Source: Alphaproteobacteria bacterium (lineage in GTDB: Bacteria; Pseudomonadota; Alphaproteobacteria; GCA-2731375). From it: a stretch of 64,000 nucleotides of DNA. Under the pieces are notes generated by a model. That model did not search any database. It saw only the letters and a program-made list of their open reading frames with translations, and was not told where the DNA came from. The stretch lies in assembly GCA_016776605.1 (NCBI GenBank), contig JADHTB010000002.1, forward strand, positions 62,001 to 126,000, written 5' to 3'. The position numbers and the translations under genes were made by a program. This document shows positions 8,088 to 17,689 of this stretch, in pieces. Each line of letters begins with the position of its first letter. Position 1 is the stretch's first letter.

Positions 8088-9194
8088 CTACGCCGCGTTA
8101 CGCCGTTCCAGGGCGCGAATAAGCCGGTCTTTCCAACGCCGCTGGCTACCTAGAACCAGGGCCAACTGGCGGGCCCGGCGATAATAAAGATGGCAATTGA
8201 ATTCCCAGGTGAAGCCCATGCCGCCATGCACCTGCACGTTTTCCTTGGCGGCGAAATTATAGGCTTCGATCGCCGCGACCCGGGCGGTGGCGGCGGCCAC
8301 GGGCAGTTCCGCGGCGTTGGTCGATAGCGCCCAGGCGCCGTAATAGGCATTGGAGCGGGCCAGCTCGATTTGAATATACATATCCGCCAGACGATGCTTT
8401 ATGGCCTGATAGCCGGCAATGGGGCGGCCAAAGGCGAAGCGGCCCAAGGCGTATTCCTTGGCCATTTCCAGACACGCCTGGGCCCCGCCGATCTGTTCGA
8501 ACGCTATCAGTACGGCGGCCCGGTCCTGGATCCGCTCCAACAACGGCCAGCCTTCATTGCCCAGTTTTTCCGCCGCCGCGCCAGCAAAAATCAGCCTGGC
8601 TTGAGAGCGGGTGGGGTCCATTGTATCGACCGTCTGCCGCGTCACGCCCGCTCCGTTCAGATCGACGATGTACAGACCGGCCGCATCGCCGTCCCGTGCC
8701 ACGACAATGGCCCGGTCGGCGACATCGCCATCCGCCACGGGCAGTTTTTCGCCTGACAGTTTGCCATCCGATACCGCCGCCGTGATGTTGCCTTCCGCCG
8801 CCGGGCGGGGACCCTCGGATAGGGCCAGGCACCAGATCGCCGCGCCCGTGGCCAGATCCGGTAAATAGCTTTGCTTCTGTTCTTCACTGCCCGCCGTCAG
8901 CAAAGCCTCGGCGCCTAGATAGATGGAGGATGCAAAGGGCGTGGGCGCCAGAGCGCGGCCGAGTTCCTCCGCCAACACGCATAATTCCAGATGACCCATG
9001 CCGGAGCCGCCGTATGCCTCGGGTATGGCCGCACCCAGCCAGCCCATTTCGCCAAATTGCTGCCACAACGCCTGGTCATAGGGTTGCTCGGTCTCCAGGG
9101 TTTGGCGCACGACCTCGGGCGGTGATTTATCCATCAGAAAACGCCGTGCCTGATCCCGCAACATGCGTTGATCGTCGTTGAACTCGAAATTCAT
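8088..9194 (-). CDS. Acyl-CoA dehydrogenase (FadE-type, pair member 2)
   Basis: 368 residues, somewhat short for the family. The N-terminus is MNFEFNDDQRMLRDQARRFL. The middle domain is divergent: LALSEGPRPA replaces the usual MTEP..GSD FAD-contact motif. The C-terminal QVHGGMGFTWEFNCHLYYRRARQL is well conserved. The divergent FAD-contact region and the tandem arrangement with the next dehydrogenase suggest an unequal heteromer in which each subunit supplies part of the active site. First gene of a two-gene minus-strand operon. Confidence 0.88.
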   Translation of the reverse strand: MNFEFNDDQRMLRDQARRFLMDKSPPEVVRQTLETEQPYDQALWQQFGEMGWLGAAIPEAYGGSGMGHLELCVLAEELGRALAPTPFASSIYLGAEALLTAGSEEQKQSYLPDLATGAAIWCLALSEGPRPAAEGNITAAVSDGKLSGEKLPVADGDVADRAIVVARDGDAAGLYIVDLNGAGVTRQTVDTMDPTRSQARLIFAGAAAEKLGNEGWPLLERIQDRAAVLIAFEQIGGAQACLEMAKEYALGRFAFGRPIAGYQAIKHRLADMYIQIELARSNAYYGAWALSTNAAELPVAAATARVAAIEAYNFAAKENVQVHGGMGFTWEFNCHLYYRRARQLALVLGSQRRWKDRLIRALERRNAA

Positions 9195-9335
9195 ACCCGC
9201 CGTCCAATCCTACCCAATGCCACCAATTCCACTAATTCCAAGGCATCAAATCGGAAATCGCCCCCGCCCGTCAAGCCGCTTTGAGCCACAGCCGATTTTA
9301 GGGAAGATTAACCATACTTAATTATAAGCAATACG

Positions 9336-11354
9336 ATGGAAGAAATTGATCCACGGATGGAGTTCGAGGGCGGCAACCAGGCCCTGGCCGAAGGCCGGGC
9401 AGAGGATGCCGTCGCGCATTACCGCAGGGCCCTGGCCGCGGCGCCTGATGTGGTCGAAATCCATCACAATTTGACGGCGGCTCTGGCGCGGTTGCAGCTC
9501 CTGGAAGAAGCCGCCGATGTCGCCCGGCAGGGTCTGGCCCGCCGGCCGGATTACGCGCCCCTGCATGTTGCCCTGGCCGATCTGTTGAGCCAGGGGGAGG
9601 CAATCGAGACGGCCCGGCAGCATTATCAGCAAGCTTTGCAACAAGACCCGGGCCTGGCCTCTGCCTGGTCCGGCATGGCGGGCCTTTTGATGGCGGATGG
9701 TTCTTTCGAAACTGCATTAGAATATTACCATAAGGCTTTGATATTAAATCCACAAAATGCAGTTTGCATGAACAATATGGCAATTTGCCAGTCCAATTTG
9801 GGCCGCCCGCATGAGGCCCTGGCGCTGTATCGCGATCTGATCATTCTGAATCCCAATATGGGGCCTTTGCACAACAATCTGGGTCAGGTTTTGCAGGGTT
9901 TGGGCCGGCACGACGAGGCGGTCGGCGCCTTCCGCCGGGCCCTGGAATTGGATCATAATATTGACAATCTGTCGCCGTTCCTGATGCAGTCGTTGATGTA
10001 TCAATGTGCCTGGGATGATCTGGGGGAGATCAAACGGCGGGTGATGGATGAAACCAGGCGCCGGTTACGCGACGGCCTGCCCATCAGCGTACAACCGTTC
10101 TCGCTGGCTGGAACCGATGCGCCGGCCTCATTGCGCCTGGCCGCGGCGCGCTCTTATTCGGCCCATTGCGCCGCCTCGGTGAGGGCTTTGCGGGACCGTC
10201 TGGCGTTTCATCATGGCCCCGCCCGGCCGGGCCGCCTGCGCGTTGGTTATCTTTCGCCCGATTTTCGCCAGCATAGTGTCGCGACGGCTTTTAAGGAGTT
10301 AATCGCCTGCCATGACCGGACGGGCTTCGAATGGTTTGGCTATGCCATCGGGAGCGGACCACGGGACGAGATGACGGCGTATTTCCGCACCCAGTTCGGG
10401 CATTTTACTGATTTCAAGGATCTGGATTTGGAACAATCGGCCCGCCATATTCATCACGACCGCCTGGACCTGCTGGTGGATTTATCGGGCTTTACCCGTC
10501 ATTCCGCCCTTGAACTGCTGGAATTGCGCCCGGCCCCGGTGCAAGCCCATTATCTGGGCTATGGCGCGACGTTGGGGGCCGAATGCGTCCAATATTTGAT
10601 AACCGATCCCATCCACACACCACCCGAACTGGCGGTCCATTGCGCCGAGGCATTGGTTTATCTGCCCGATAGCTTCATGGCCACATCGCGGCCGGAAATA
10701 GACTCCGCCCTGCCGGACCGGCAAAGCCAGGGCCTGCCGGAAGCGGGCCTGGTCTTCGCTAATTTCAATGCCCATTATAAGTTTGATCCCGATACGTTTG
10801 ATTTGTGGCTGGATTTGTTGGACGCGCTGCCCGGCAGTGTTCTGTGGCTGCTGCGCGGCGGCGATGTGGCCATGGCCAATCTGCGCGCTACGGCCGCGGC
10901 CAGGGGTATTGCCGCGGATCGACTGGTCTTTGCGCCCCGGGCGCCGCACGCGGCGCATCTGGCCCGTCAATCCCTGGCGGATTTAAGTCTGGACTGCCGC
11001 TATCACACGGGCGGCGTTTCCACCCTGGACGCGCTTTGGTCCGGCCTGCCCGTGTTAAGCCTGGCCGGCGATAACCAATCGGCCCGCACGGGTGCCTCTA
11101 TCCTACATGCGGCGGGCCTGGGTGACCTGGCTGTCGGTTCAATGGCGGAATATCGCGAAACGGCCCTGCATCTGGCCCATGACCCGGCGGCGCTGGCGGC
11201 CCTGAAAGCGCGCCTGCGGGCCAATATGGCAACCGCGCCCCTGTTCGATACCCCGCGTCTGGCGCGCTATCTGGAAGCGGGCTATGGCGAAATAATACGG
11301 CGCAGCCGGGCCGGTGAGGCGGCAGGTTCCTTTGCCGCCGCCCAGGTCGTATGA
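9336..11354 (+). CDS. TPR / O-linked GlcNAc transferase-like protein (GT41)
   Basis: 672-residue soluble protein with about five N-terminal tetratricopeptide repeats (residues about 10-210) fused to a GT41 catalytic domain. Signatures are RVGYLSPDFRQHSVA (near 300), LGYGATLGAECVQYLITD (near 410) and HTGGVSTLDALWSGLPVL (near 560). These correspond to the histidine, UDP-sugar and C-lobe motifs of O-GlcNAc transferase and SPINDLY. Such bacterial proteins modify Ser/Thr on target proteins, but the target and sugar here are unknown. No signal peptide. It is monocistronic or leads into the RraA-like gene 42 bp downstream. Confidence 0.88.
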   Translation: MEEIDPRMEFEGGNQALAEGRAEDAVAHYRRALAAAPDVVEIHHNLTAALARLQLLEEAADVARQGLARRPDYAPLHVALADLLSQGEAIETARQHYQQALQQDPGLASAWSGMAGLLMADGSFETALEYYHKALILNPQNAVCMNNMAICQSNLGRPHEALALYRDLIILNPNMGPLHNNLGQVLQGLGRHDEAVGAFRRALELDHNIDNLSPFLMQSLMYQCAWDDLGEIKRRVMDETRRRLRDGLPISVQPFSLAGTDAPASLRLAAARSYSAHCAASVRALRDRLAFHHGPARPGRLRVGYLSPDFRQHSVATAFKELIACHDRTGFEWFGYAIGSGPRDEMTAYFRTQFGHFTDFKDLDLEQSARHIHHDRLDLLVDLSGFTRHSALELLELRPAPVQAHYLGYGATLGAECVQYLITDPIHTPPELAVHCAEALVYLPDSFMATSRPEIDSALPDRQSQGLPEAGLVFANFNAHYKFDPDTFDLWLDLLDALPGSVLWLLRGGDVAMANLRATAAARGIAADRLVFAPRAPHAAHLARQSLADLSLDCRYHTGGVSTLDALWSGLPVLSLAGDNQSARTGASILHAAGLGDLAVGSMAEYRETALHLAHDPAALAALKARLRANMATAPLFDTPRLARYLEAGYGEIIRRSRAGEAAGSFAAAQVV

Positions 11355-11396
11355 TGCCATCAATTTGGCGATTGGGTGTTTGGCAGCGAGGGTATC

Positions 11397-12047
11397 ATGA
11401 GCATAAATTTGACCGAACGACTTGAGAAGCTGTACGCCAGCGCGGTGTATGATGTGATGAACGGGATGGGGCACAGCAACTGCGTCCTGCCGCATGGCAT
11501 CAACGCCTTGGATCCCGCGCACCGTTTGGCCGGCCAGGTGGAAACCATGAATGGCGATTACAGCGAGGATAAGGACGCGGGCGAGACGCTGTTAGCCTGG
11601 GCCACGGTGCTGTCCAAGGCGCCGTCCGGCAAGGTGCTGATCTGTCAGCCCAATACCTATGAAGTGGCCTTGATGGGGGAGCTATCGGCGGAAACCCTGA
11701 ATTACCGGGGCGTGCGCGGCTATATCGTCGATGGCGGCTGCCGCGACGTGCCGTTCCTGTTGAAAAATGACTTTCCGGTGTTTTGCCGCTTCAACACGCC
11801 CAAGGATATTTGCCGGCGCTGGGTTGCCGAAAGCATGGGGGCGCCTATCGATATTGGCGGGGTTAAGATCTGCAGCGGCGATTACGTGCTGGCGGATATT
11901 GACGGCGTTGTCATTATTCCTCAGGACATGGCGGACGCGGTGGTGGCGGCAACGGAAGCCGTGGCATCAACGGAAACCGCCATGCGTGACGCCATTCTGG
12001 GCGGCATGGACCCGGTTGACGCCTACAGAAAATTCGATACGTTTTGA
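11397..12047 (+). CDS. RraA-like protein (HMG/CHA aldolase or oxaloacetate decarboxylase family)
   Basis: 216 residues if it starts at ATG 11397, which has a GAGGGT ribosome-binding site 4-9 bases upstream. An in-frame GTG lies at 11376. The fold signature is GYIVDGGCRDVPFL, with the Gly-x-x-Arg-Asp metal/substrate loop of the RraA/HMG-aldolase superfamily, and later CSGDYVLADIDGVVIIP. Members either cleave or decarboxylate 2-oxo acids with Mg2+ or bind RNase E. The enzymatic role is more likely in a catabolic context. Its stop overlaps a TTG start of the permease gene. Confidence 0.82.
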   Translation: MSINLTERLEKLYASAVYDVMNGMGHSNCVLPHGINALDPAHRLAGQVETMNGDYSEDKDAGETLLAWATVLSKAPSGKVLICQPNTYEVALMGELSAETLNYRGVRGYIVDGGCRDVPFLLKNDFPVFCRFNTPKDICRRWVAESMGAPIDIGGVKICSGDYVLADIDGVVIIPQDMADAVVAATEAVASTETAMRDAILGGMDPVDAYRKFDTF

Positions 12048-12892
12048 CCATTCGTAAACCGCCGCCGCAAAATCCGGGCCAATCGGCGCCCTATTTAGCG
12101 ACCCGTTTCGTGCCGCGTGACGTGGGGGCCATAAACTGGCTTGGTATCTGGACCCTCTATAGCAAGGAAGTGCACCGCTTCCTGAAGATTACCATGCAGT
12201 CCATCGTGGCGCCGGTGGTGACTACGTTGCTGTTTCTGGCGGTTTTTTCCCTCGCCTTTGGTGACCGTTCGGTCCTGGGCGGCCAGGTGCCGTTCCCCCG
12301 TTTTCTTGCCCCCGGCCTGATCATGATGGCGATTGTGCAGAATAGCTTCGCTAACGGCGCTTCATCCCTGCTGATATCCAAGATCCAGGGCAATATCGTG
12401 GATTTGTTAATGCCGCCCCTGGGGCCGGGAGAGTTGAGCTTTTGCTTCGCCATGGCGGGCGCCACCCGGGGTCTGGTCTGTGGCGCCGCCGTCGCCCTGG
12501 GCATGAGCCTGTTTGTCGACAATTCAGTCGCCCACATCTGGCCCATCGTTTTCTATGGGGCGGGTGCCGGGCTGTTGCTATCCCAGATCGGCATTACATC
12601 GGGTATATGGGCGGACAAGTTCGATCATATGGCCACCATCACCAATTTTATCATCACGCCCCTGGCCTTCCTCTCGGGCACATTCTATTCGATCGACCGT
12701 CTGCCCGAGCCCTGGCACGGCCTCAGCCAGATCAATCCTTTTTTCTATATGATCGACGGCTTCCGCTACGGCTTTATCGACCATGCCGATGGCGCCCTGA
12801 GCATGGGGGTCGCGGTTTTGGTTCTGCTAAACACCGTGATGTGGATCTGCAACTACCTGATCCTTCGCAGTGGCTGGAAGTTGAAGACGTAG
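12044..12892 (+). CDS. ABC-2 type transporter permease
   Basis: Inner-membrane permease of 282 residues with about six hydrophobic segments (VAPVVTTLLFLAVFSLAF, then FLAPGLIMMAIVQNSF, and others) and the ABC-2 signature region FLSGTFYSIDRLPEPW...NPFFYMIDGFRYG. The start is probably TTG 12044, overlapping the upstream TGA; a later GTG is possible. Relatives are normally encoded right after their ATP-binding subunit, which is absent here and replaced by an RraA-like gene. The partner ATPase must lie elsewhere. The substrate is unknown. Confidence 0.88.
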   Translation: MTIRKPPPQNPGQSAPYLATRFVPRDVGAINWLGIWTLYSKEVHRFLKITMQSIVAPVVTTLLFLAVFSLAFGDRSVLGGQVPFPRFLAPGLIMMAIVQNSFANGASSLLISKIQGNIVDLLMPPLGPGELSFCFAMAGATRGLVCGAAVALGMSLFVDNSVAHIWPIVFYGAGAGLLLSQIGITSGIWADKFDHMATITNFIITPLAFLSGTFYSIDRLPEPWHGLSQINPFFYMIDGFRYGFIDHADGALSMGVAVLVLLNTVMWICNYLILRSGWKLKT

Positions 12893-12893
12893 G

Positions 12894-12914
12894 GCATGTT
12901 TGGTTAAAACATGC
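12894..12914. repeat. Hairpin after the ABC permease gene
   Basis: A perfect 8-bp stem (GCATGTTT 12894-12901 with AAACATGC 12907-12914) with a 5-nt loop begins 2 bp after the permease stop. There is no T run, so it may stabilise the 3' end rather than terminate. Confidence 0.45.
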
Positions 12915-12978
12915 TCGGACTCTCCAAGAGCAGAGTATCCGGCGGCTGGCGGCCACATACGGATCAAACTCTAAAGAC

Positions 12979-14784
12979 CTATTTCGAAGTTTCGTTCGAT
13001 TTCGCTGGGGCGGGAAGGGCGCGGGCGGCCGGGAAGCAAATGGTGACCGTCGTGCCCATGCCGAATTCGCTTTCGATGACGAGTGTGCCGCCGTGGAGTT
13101 CCATGAACTTCTGACAGATCGGAAGGCCAAGACCCGTGCCCTGGTATTCCCGTGTCTTGCGGCTGTCCGCCTGGCTGAATGGCTTAAGCACTTCGCCAAT
13201 GTCGTGCTCGGTCATGCCAATGCCCTGATCGGTAAACCCAATGTCGATGCTTCCCGCCGCACCGCTATGTGCCTTGATGAGAACGTGGCTACCCTCATGG
13301 GAAAACTTCACCGCGTTGGACAGCAGGTTGTTGACGATTTGCATCAGGGTTCGTTCGTCGCAATAAAGATGAGGCAGGCCGTCCTGGATCGTAAGATCCA
13401 GCGAAAGATCTTTTTGCGCCGCCTGGTTGCTTGCCAGCTCGACCGAGTTATGCAGGAAGGCTGTCAGGTCGACCTCGGATTCAAATAATTCATAACGCCC
13501 CGCCTCGATTTTCGAGAGGTCGAGGATGTCATTGATAAGGCTGAGCAATACGTTACCGCTGGTTTCGATATCGCCAAGATATTCGTCGTAACGGGGGCTA
13601 CCCAGCGGCCCAAATATCTTTCTCCGCATCGCTTGGGAAAAGCCGATAATGGCGTTCAGCGGGGTGCGGAGGTCGTGGCTCATGATGGCCAGAAATTCAG
13701 ATTTGGCGTGATTGGCGGCATCGGCATGAATAACCGCTTCGGACAGGTTGCGGTTGGTTTTGGCGATTTCACCGGCCATGGCGTTGAAGGCAAAACCCAG
13801 CTCCCTGATCTCATTGGTTTCGAATCCCTCCTTCATCTCGACGCGGGCATCGTAGTTGCCCGCCGCCATTTGTTTCGTGGTGCTGATGATCGAGGACAAT
13901 GGCCGGGTCAGAAAGCCCGATAGGAACCAGCTCAACAATGCCGCGAATAGCACGCCGAAGAGGCTGATACTGATCGCTGAATTCTGGATTAATGTCGCGG
14001 CGGACCTGATTTCCGCTACCGGCTGCGGAATCATGACACCCCAGCCCGTCGACGGCACGAAGGTATAACCCGAAACCATATCGGCTTTCAGGGCCGGTGA
14101 GTAGAACAGCATGGTCCCTGTTTTCCGCGCCATCATGCGCTGCACTGGCGCTATTCTGGAGATATTCTTTATGGAACTTTGCCAGGCGGGCAATGGATGG
14201 GCGATGACCTGGCCAATCTGGTCGACGATCGCGGCATGGCCCTTTTCCCCGAACGACACAGCCTTGCCATGTTTGACGATATAATTCGTCGATACGGCGG
14301 CAATGACGAGTTTATCACCCTGGACCCGCAATAAATACAACACCGGAACGCCCCTGGGGTTCAGCATGACGGGGGAGATGACGACGCGGTCATTTTGCAG
14401 CAGGGAGGTGAATTCTTGAAAGCGTTCTGCCGGCACACGGGGGGGACACGGCAGGGCCTCTGGAGCGATAGCGGCATCAATCACGCCGGTTTTTAGATCG
14501 GCGACACAAACATGTAGGAAATTCAAGGTTCTCATGAACTTTGATATTGCCTGGGATTTCTGTTCCGCGGGCGGCAGCGTAACGATAAACTCAAAGCCAT
14601 TTATCAGGTCGATGGAGTACCGTTCCAGCGCTTCGCCGACATTTTTCGCAATGACCAGATGCTTGTCCGTGACGCTTTCAATTTCTCGTTTGAGAGCATC
14701 ATTGAAGATCCAGGTCGCGAGCGCGATCACCGGCAGCACGGCAATGCCGGAAAAAGTAAGAAATATAAGAAGGCGCAAGCGCAT
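12979..14784 (-). CDS. Membrane sensor histidine kinase with Cache-like sensor
   Basis: 601 residues. A transmembrane helix lies near residues 5-26, followed by an extracytoplasmic Cache-like domain (to about 265) and a second membrane helix (about 270-295). Next come HAMP, HisKA with the phosphorylated histidine at residue 370 (SHDLRTPLNAIIGF), and a HATPase_c domain with N (NLLSNAVKFSHEG), G1 (TDQGIGM) and G2 (GTGLGLPICQKFMELHGG) boxes. It has no receiver domain and no adjacent response regulator, so it is an orphan kinase of the PleC/PdhS/DivJ-like type. The signal is unknown, possibly a small organic ligand bound by the Cache domain. Confidence 0.93.
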   Translation of the reverse strand: MRLRLLIFLTFSGIAVLPVIALATWIFNDALKREIESVTDKHLVIAKNVGEALERYSIDLINGFEFIVTLPPAEQKSQAISKFMRTLNFLHVCVADLKTGVIDAAIAPEALPCPPRVPAERFQEFTSLLQNDRVVISPVMLNPRGVPVLYLLRVQGDKLVIAAVSTNYIVKHGKAVSFGEKGHAAIVDQIGQVIAHPLPAWQSSIKNISRIAPVQRMMARKTGTMLFYSPALKADMVSGYTFVPSTGWGVMIPQPVAEIRSAATLIQNSAISISLFGVLFAALLSWFLSGFLTRPLSSIISTTKQMAAGNYDARVEMKEGFETNEIRELGFAFNAMAGEIAKTNRNLSEAVIHADAANHAKSEFLAIMSHDLRTPLNAIIGFSQAMRRKIFGPLGSPRYDEYLGDIETSGNVLLSLINDILDLSKIEAGRYELFESEVDLTAFLHNSVELASNQAAQKDLSLDLTIQDGLPHLYCDERTLMQIVNNLLSNAVKFSHEGSHVLIKAHSGAAGSIDIGFTDQGIGMTEHDIGEVLKPFSQADSRKTREYQGTGLGLPICQKFMELHGGTLVIESEFGMGTTVTICFPAARALPAPAKSNETSK

Positions 14785-15006
14785 TCACTACTGTCCCGAA
14801 ATATTCCTGACGATCGAGTTTAGGGACTCAATCTATAAGTTTTTCTCCGCTGATTAGCACTAGTCGTACCCCGAAATAGTTAACAATTTACGATGTGGGC
14901 ACGGTGTAGGCGTATCTCTTATGTATATGCCGGTATTCCAGGGAATTTGGGTCTTTGTGGAGCGGACCGAGGACAGCGTCGGCGACGCTTATGGGCGGCC
15001 CAGTGT

Positions 15007-15801
15007 TCAGTCTGTTAACAAAGTAATGGCGGCGATCTGGCGGCCGTAATCGCCTTCATCGCGATGGCAGGCCCGGCGGTAACTGTAAAACAAACTGTCG
15101 TCGGCATAAGTATCGAGGGCCACATCGTGGCTTTGTCCCAGGCCCAGGTCGCCCAACCGGGCCATGACGAAACCCGCCAGATCGAATTGATGATGATGGG
15201 CCTTGCGGGAAGGGGCGAAGAAGCTTGCGAAAGCTGGATCCCGGGCGGTGAATTCGGCCAGGAATTCCGGCCCCACTTCATAAGACGCCTGGGCGATACA
15301 GGGACCGACCACCGCTACTATTCCGCCACGCCGGGCGCCTTGATCCACCATCATTTGCACCGTGGCCTCTAAAACGCCGGTCAGGGCGCCGCGCCAACCC
15401 GCATGCGCCGCGCCGATCACACCGCCGCTGGCATCGGCGAACAGCACCGGCGCGCAATCGGCAGTCAGAATGCCCAGGGCGATCCCGGGAGAGGTGCATA
15501 CCATGGCATCGCCACGGGGTGCTTTGTCATGGGCCCAGGCCTGTTCGGCCAGAACAACCTCGGCACTATGGAACTGATGCACGGTGAGCAGGGCCTGGGC
15601 CTCCACCGCCAGGGCCTGGGCGACACGGGCGCGGTTTTGCGCCACGGTATTGCGGGCATCGTCCGAGCCATAGCCGCAATTCAAACCCTGGTGAATGCCA
15701 TTCGATACCCCGCCCTGGCGGGTGAAAAAGCCGTGCGCAAGGCGACCGGTGTGTAGGCTGCGGTCCAGGCCGGAGTGGGTTATCGGTTTTGGCCGCATCA
15801 T
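15007..15801 (-). CDS. pgeF: Peptidoglycan editing factor / multicopper polyphenol oxidase domain protein
   Basis: 264-residue YfiH/PgeF-family protein. It has the conserved metal-site residues HQFHS (His), TADCAPVLFAD (Cys) and GAAHAGWRGAL (His). In other bacteria the family removes wrongly incorporated amino acids from peptidoglycan precursors, and homologues also act as purine nucleoside-cleaving enzymes. Its ATG overlaps the stop of midA by four bases, so it is the third gene of lgt-midA-pgeF. Confidence 0.92.
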   Translation of the reverse strand: MMRPKPITHSGLDRSLHTGRLAHGFFTRQGGVSNGIHQGLNCGYGSDDARNTVAQNRARVAQALAVEAQALLTVHQFHSAEVVLAEQAWAHDKAPRGDAMVCTSPGIALGILTADCAPVLFADASGGVIGAAHAGWRGALTGVLEATVQMMVDQGARRGGIVAVVGPCIAQASYEVGPEFLAEFTARDPAFASFFAPSRKAHHHQFDLAGFVMARLGDLGLGQSHDVALDTYADDSLFYSYRRACHRDEGDYGRQIAAITLLTD

Positions 15802-16877
15802 GCCTCCGCAAAGCCGGGGGGGCGGTCACTGCCGGCAGTCGTGACGGCCATGACCTTGAACAATTGTCCCATTTGATCCCGGTCCGTCAGGCGATGCAAG
15901 GCCGCCCTGACGGCCTCGGCCTGCGCCGGGGTGGCGTTTTGTTGCAGGCTGCCGGCCCGCGTGGCGATACCCAGTTGGTTTAGAAAGGCAGTTTGGGTGA
16001 CCGGGCCGAAAGTCCGCGCGCCGGCCTGGTGTGCGGCTTCGCCAAGGGCCTGGAAATCCACATGGGCGGTCAGATCAGCCGTGCCCGGGGCTGCCAGAAT
16101 ATCGACGAATTTATGGGCCTGCATGGCCTGCAGGGTATCGCCGGCCGCGCTTTCGCCATGCCCATAATCGACAATCAGGGCCGCGCCGCCATGGCTGACC
16201 AGGTTTTGGGCAAGGGCCCGCATTACATCGGTGCGGGCGGACGAGACTTCGACGATGGCGCCATTTGACGCCCGTTCGATGGCCGCCGCCAGCGGGCTGG
16301 TGGGGGTGACGGCCGGGTCGAGCAGCAGGCACAGGCGGCCGTCCTCGCAGCCCACCATGCGCTCGTGCCAGCCGTCCGCACCGCGCTGAAACTGGCGGAT
16401 CGGCAAAGCGTCAAAAAATTCGTTGGCAATGGTGATGGCCGGGCCGGGGGGAAGGTCGGCGATGTGGTCGTGCCAATAGATCGGCCGGTCTCCAAGCGCT
16501 GTTTTCTGGGCTGCCCGCAGGACCGGGCTGGTTTCCACCAGATGGACCTGGGCCGCCTGGCCGAAGCTGGGCAGAGCCGCCCCGGCGCGCAATGCATCGG
16601 CCATCAAGGTGCCCCGGCCCGGGCCCAATTCAGCCAGAACAAATGGATTGGGCGCACCCAGGGCCTGCCAGCGTTCGGCGCACCACAGGCCGATTAACTC
16701 GCCAAACATCTGGCTGATTTCCGGGGCCGTAATGAAATCGCCGGCGCGGCCAAAAGGATCGCGGCTGATATAATAACCCCACCGCGGGTGCCCCAGGGCC
16801 ATGGCCATGAAGCGCGAGATCGGCATGGGGCCATCCAGTCGTATGCATTCGGCCAGATGGTCAGCCAGCTTGGTCAT
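15798..16877 (-). CDS. midA: Class I SAM-dependent methyltransferase, MidA/NDUFAF7 family
   Basis: 359 residues starting MTKLADHLAE. ATG 16877 is chosen because it forms an ATGA overlap with the lgt stop; an upstream in-frame start would add 23 residues inside lgt. The family signature (GYYISRDPFGRAGDFITAPEIS) and SAM-binding motif LAELGPGRGTLMADALRA are seen. The mitochondrial relative methylates an arginine of the complex I NDUFS2 subunit; the bacterial substrate is not established. It lies between lgt and pgeF, a common alphaproteobacterial order. Confidence 0.9.
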   Translation of the reverse strand: MTKLADHLAECIRLDGPMPISRFMAMALGHPRWGYYISRDPFGRAGDFITAPEISQMFGELIGLWCAERWQALGAPNPFVLAELGPGRGTLMADALRAGAALPSFGQAAQVHLVETSPVLRAAQKTALGDRPIYWHDHIADLPPGPAITIANEFFDALPIRQFQRGADGWHERMVGCEDGRLCLLLDPAVTPTSPLAAAIERASNGAIVEVSSARTDVMRALAQNLVSHGGAALIVDYGHGESAAGDTLQAMQAHKFVDILAAPGTADLTAHVDFQALGEAAHQAGARTFGPVTQTAFLNQLGIATRAGSLQQNATPAQAEAVRAALHRLTDRDQMGQLFKVMAVTTAGSDRPPGFAEA

Positions 16878-17689
16878 GGCATGGGGTGCCGTCGGGCGCG
16901 CCAGATCAGGTATAGGCCACCCAGCAACATCGGCAGAGAAAGCCATTGCCCCATGGTGGTGCCAAAGGGTAACAGGCCGATCTGGATATCCGGCTGGCGG
17001 ACCAATTCGACCAGGGTGCGGGCCAGGGCATAGCCGCAGAGGAAAATTCCGGTCAACAGGCCGGGGCGCTGCAAGGCGCCCCGGCGCCAGGCCAGCCAGG
17101 CCAGCACCGCAAACAACACCGCTCCCTCCAGAACCGCTTCATACAGCTGGCTGGGATGACGGGGCAGGGGTCCGCCATGAGGGAAGATCACGGCCCAGGG
17201 CAGATCGGCCGCACGGCCATATAATTCGCCATTGATGAAATTGGCGATACGGCCAAAAAACAGACCCAGAGGAACGGCACAGGACACCAAGTCGCTAAGG
17301 CGCAACAGTTCCAATTGGCGCCGCCGGGCGAACCAGATCATCGCGACGGTGACCCCCAACAGACCGCCGTGGAACGACATGCCTCCCTGCCAGACGGCCA
17401 ATGCCTTCAGCGGATTTTCGGCGTAATAGGGCAGGTTGTAAAACAGGATATAGCCCAGGCGCCCGCCCAGGATGACGCCGATGATGGCCCAGGTCAGCAA
17501 ATCATCAATGACGTCCGATGTGGTCAGATCGGCCCGTTTTGCGTTCAGGCGCAACATATACCGCCAACCCAGCAACAGCCCGGCAATGTAGGCCAGGGCA
17601 TACCAGCGAATGGCGAAGGGACCCAATTGCAATAATACCGGGTCGATTTGTGGAAAGGCCAGGCTGGCCAGTGGCGCGCTTGCTATCAT
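16874..17689 (-). CDS. lgt: Prolipoprotein diacylglyceryl transferase
   Basis: Integral inner-membrane enzyme of 271 residues that attaches diacylglycerol to the lipobox cysteine of prolipoproteins, the first maturation step. It has about seven hydrophobic segments and the Lgt signature GRIANFINGELYGRA (around residues 146-160), followed by HPSQLYEAVLEG. It leads the lgt-midA-pgeF operon and is divergent from ubiK. The second maturation enzyme, lspA, is also in this window. Confidence 0.96.
   Translation of the reverse strand: MIASAPLASLAFPQIDPVLLQLGPFAIRWYALAYIAGLLLGWRYMLRLNAKRADLTTSDVIDDLLTWAIIGVILGGRLGYILFYNLPYYAENPLKALAVWQGGMSFHGGLLGVTVAMIWFARRRQLELLRLSDLVSCAVPLGLFFGRIANFINGELYGRAADLPWAVIFPHGGPLPRHPSQLYEAVLEGAVLFAVLAWLAWRRGALQRPGLLTGIFLCGYALARTLVELVRQPDIQIGLLPFGTTMGQWLSLPMLLGGLYLIWRARRHPMP

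Noticed and set aside
16878-16946. Upstream start for the midA-type methyltransferase
   Set aside because: It adds 23 residues inside lgt. The ATGA overlap at 16874-16877 is the normal coupling and the family homology begins there.
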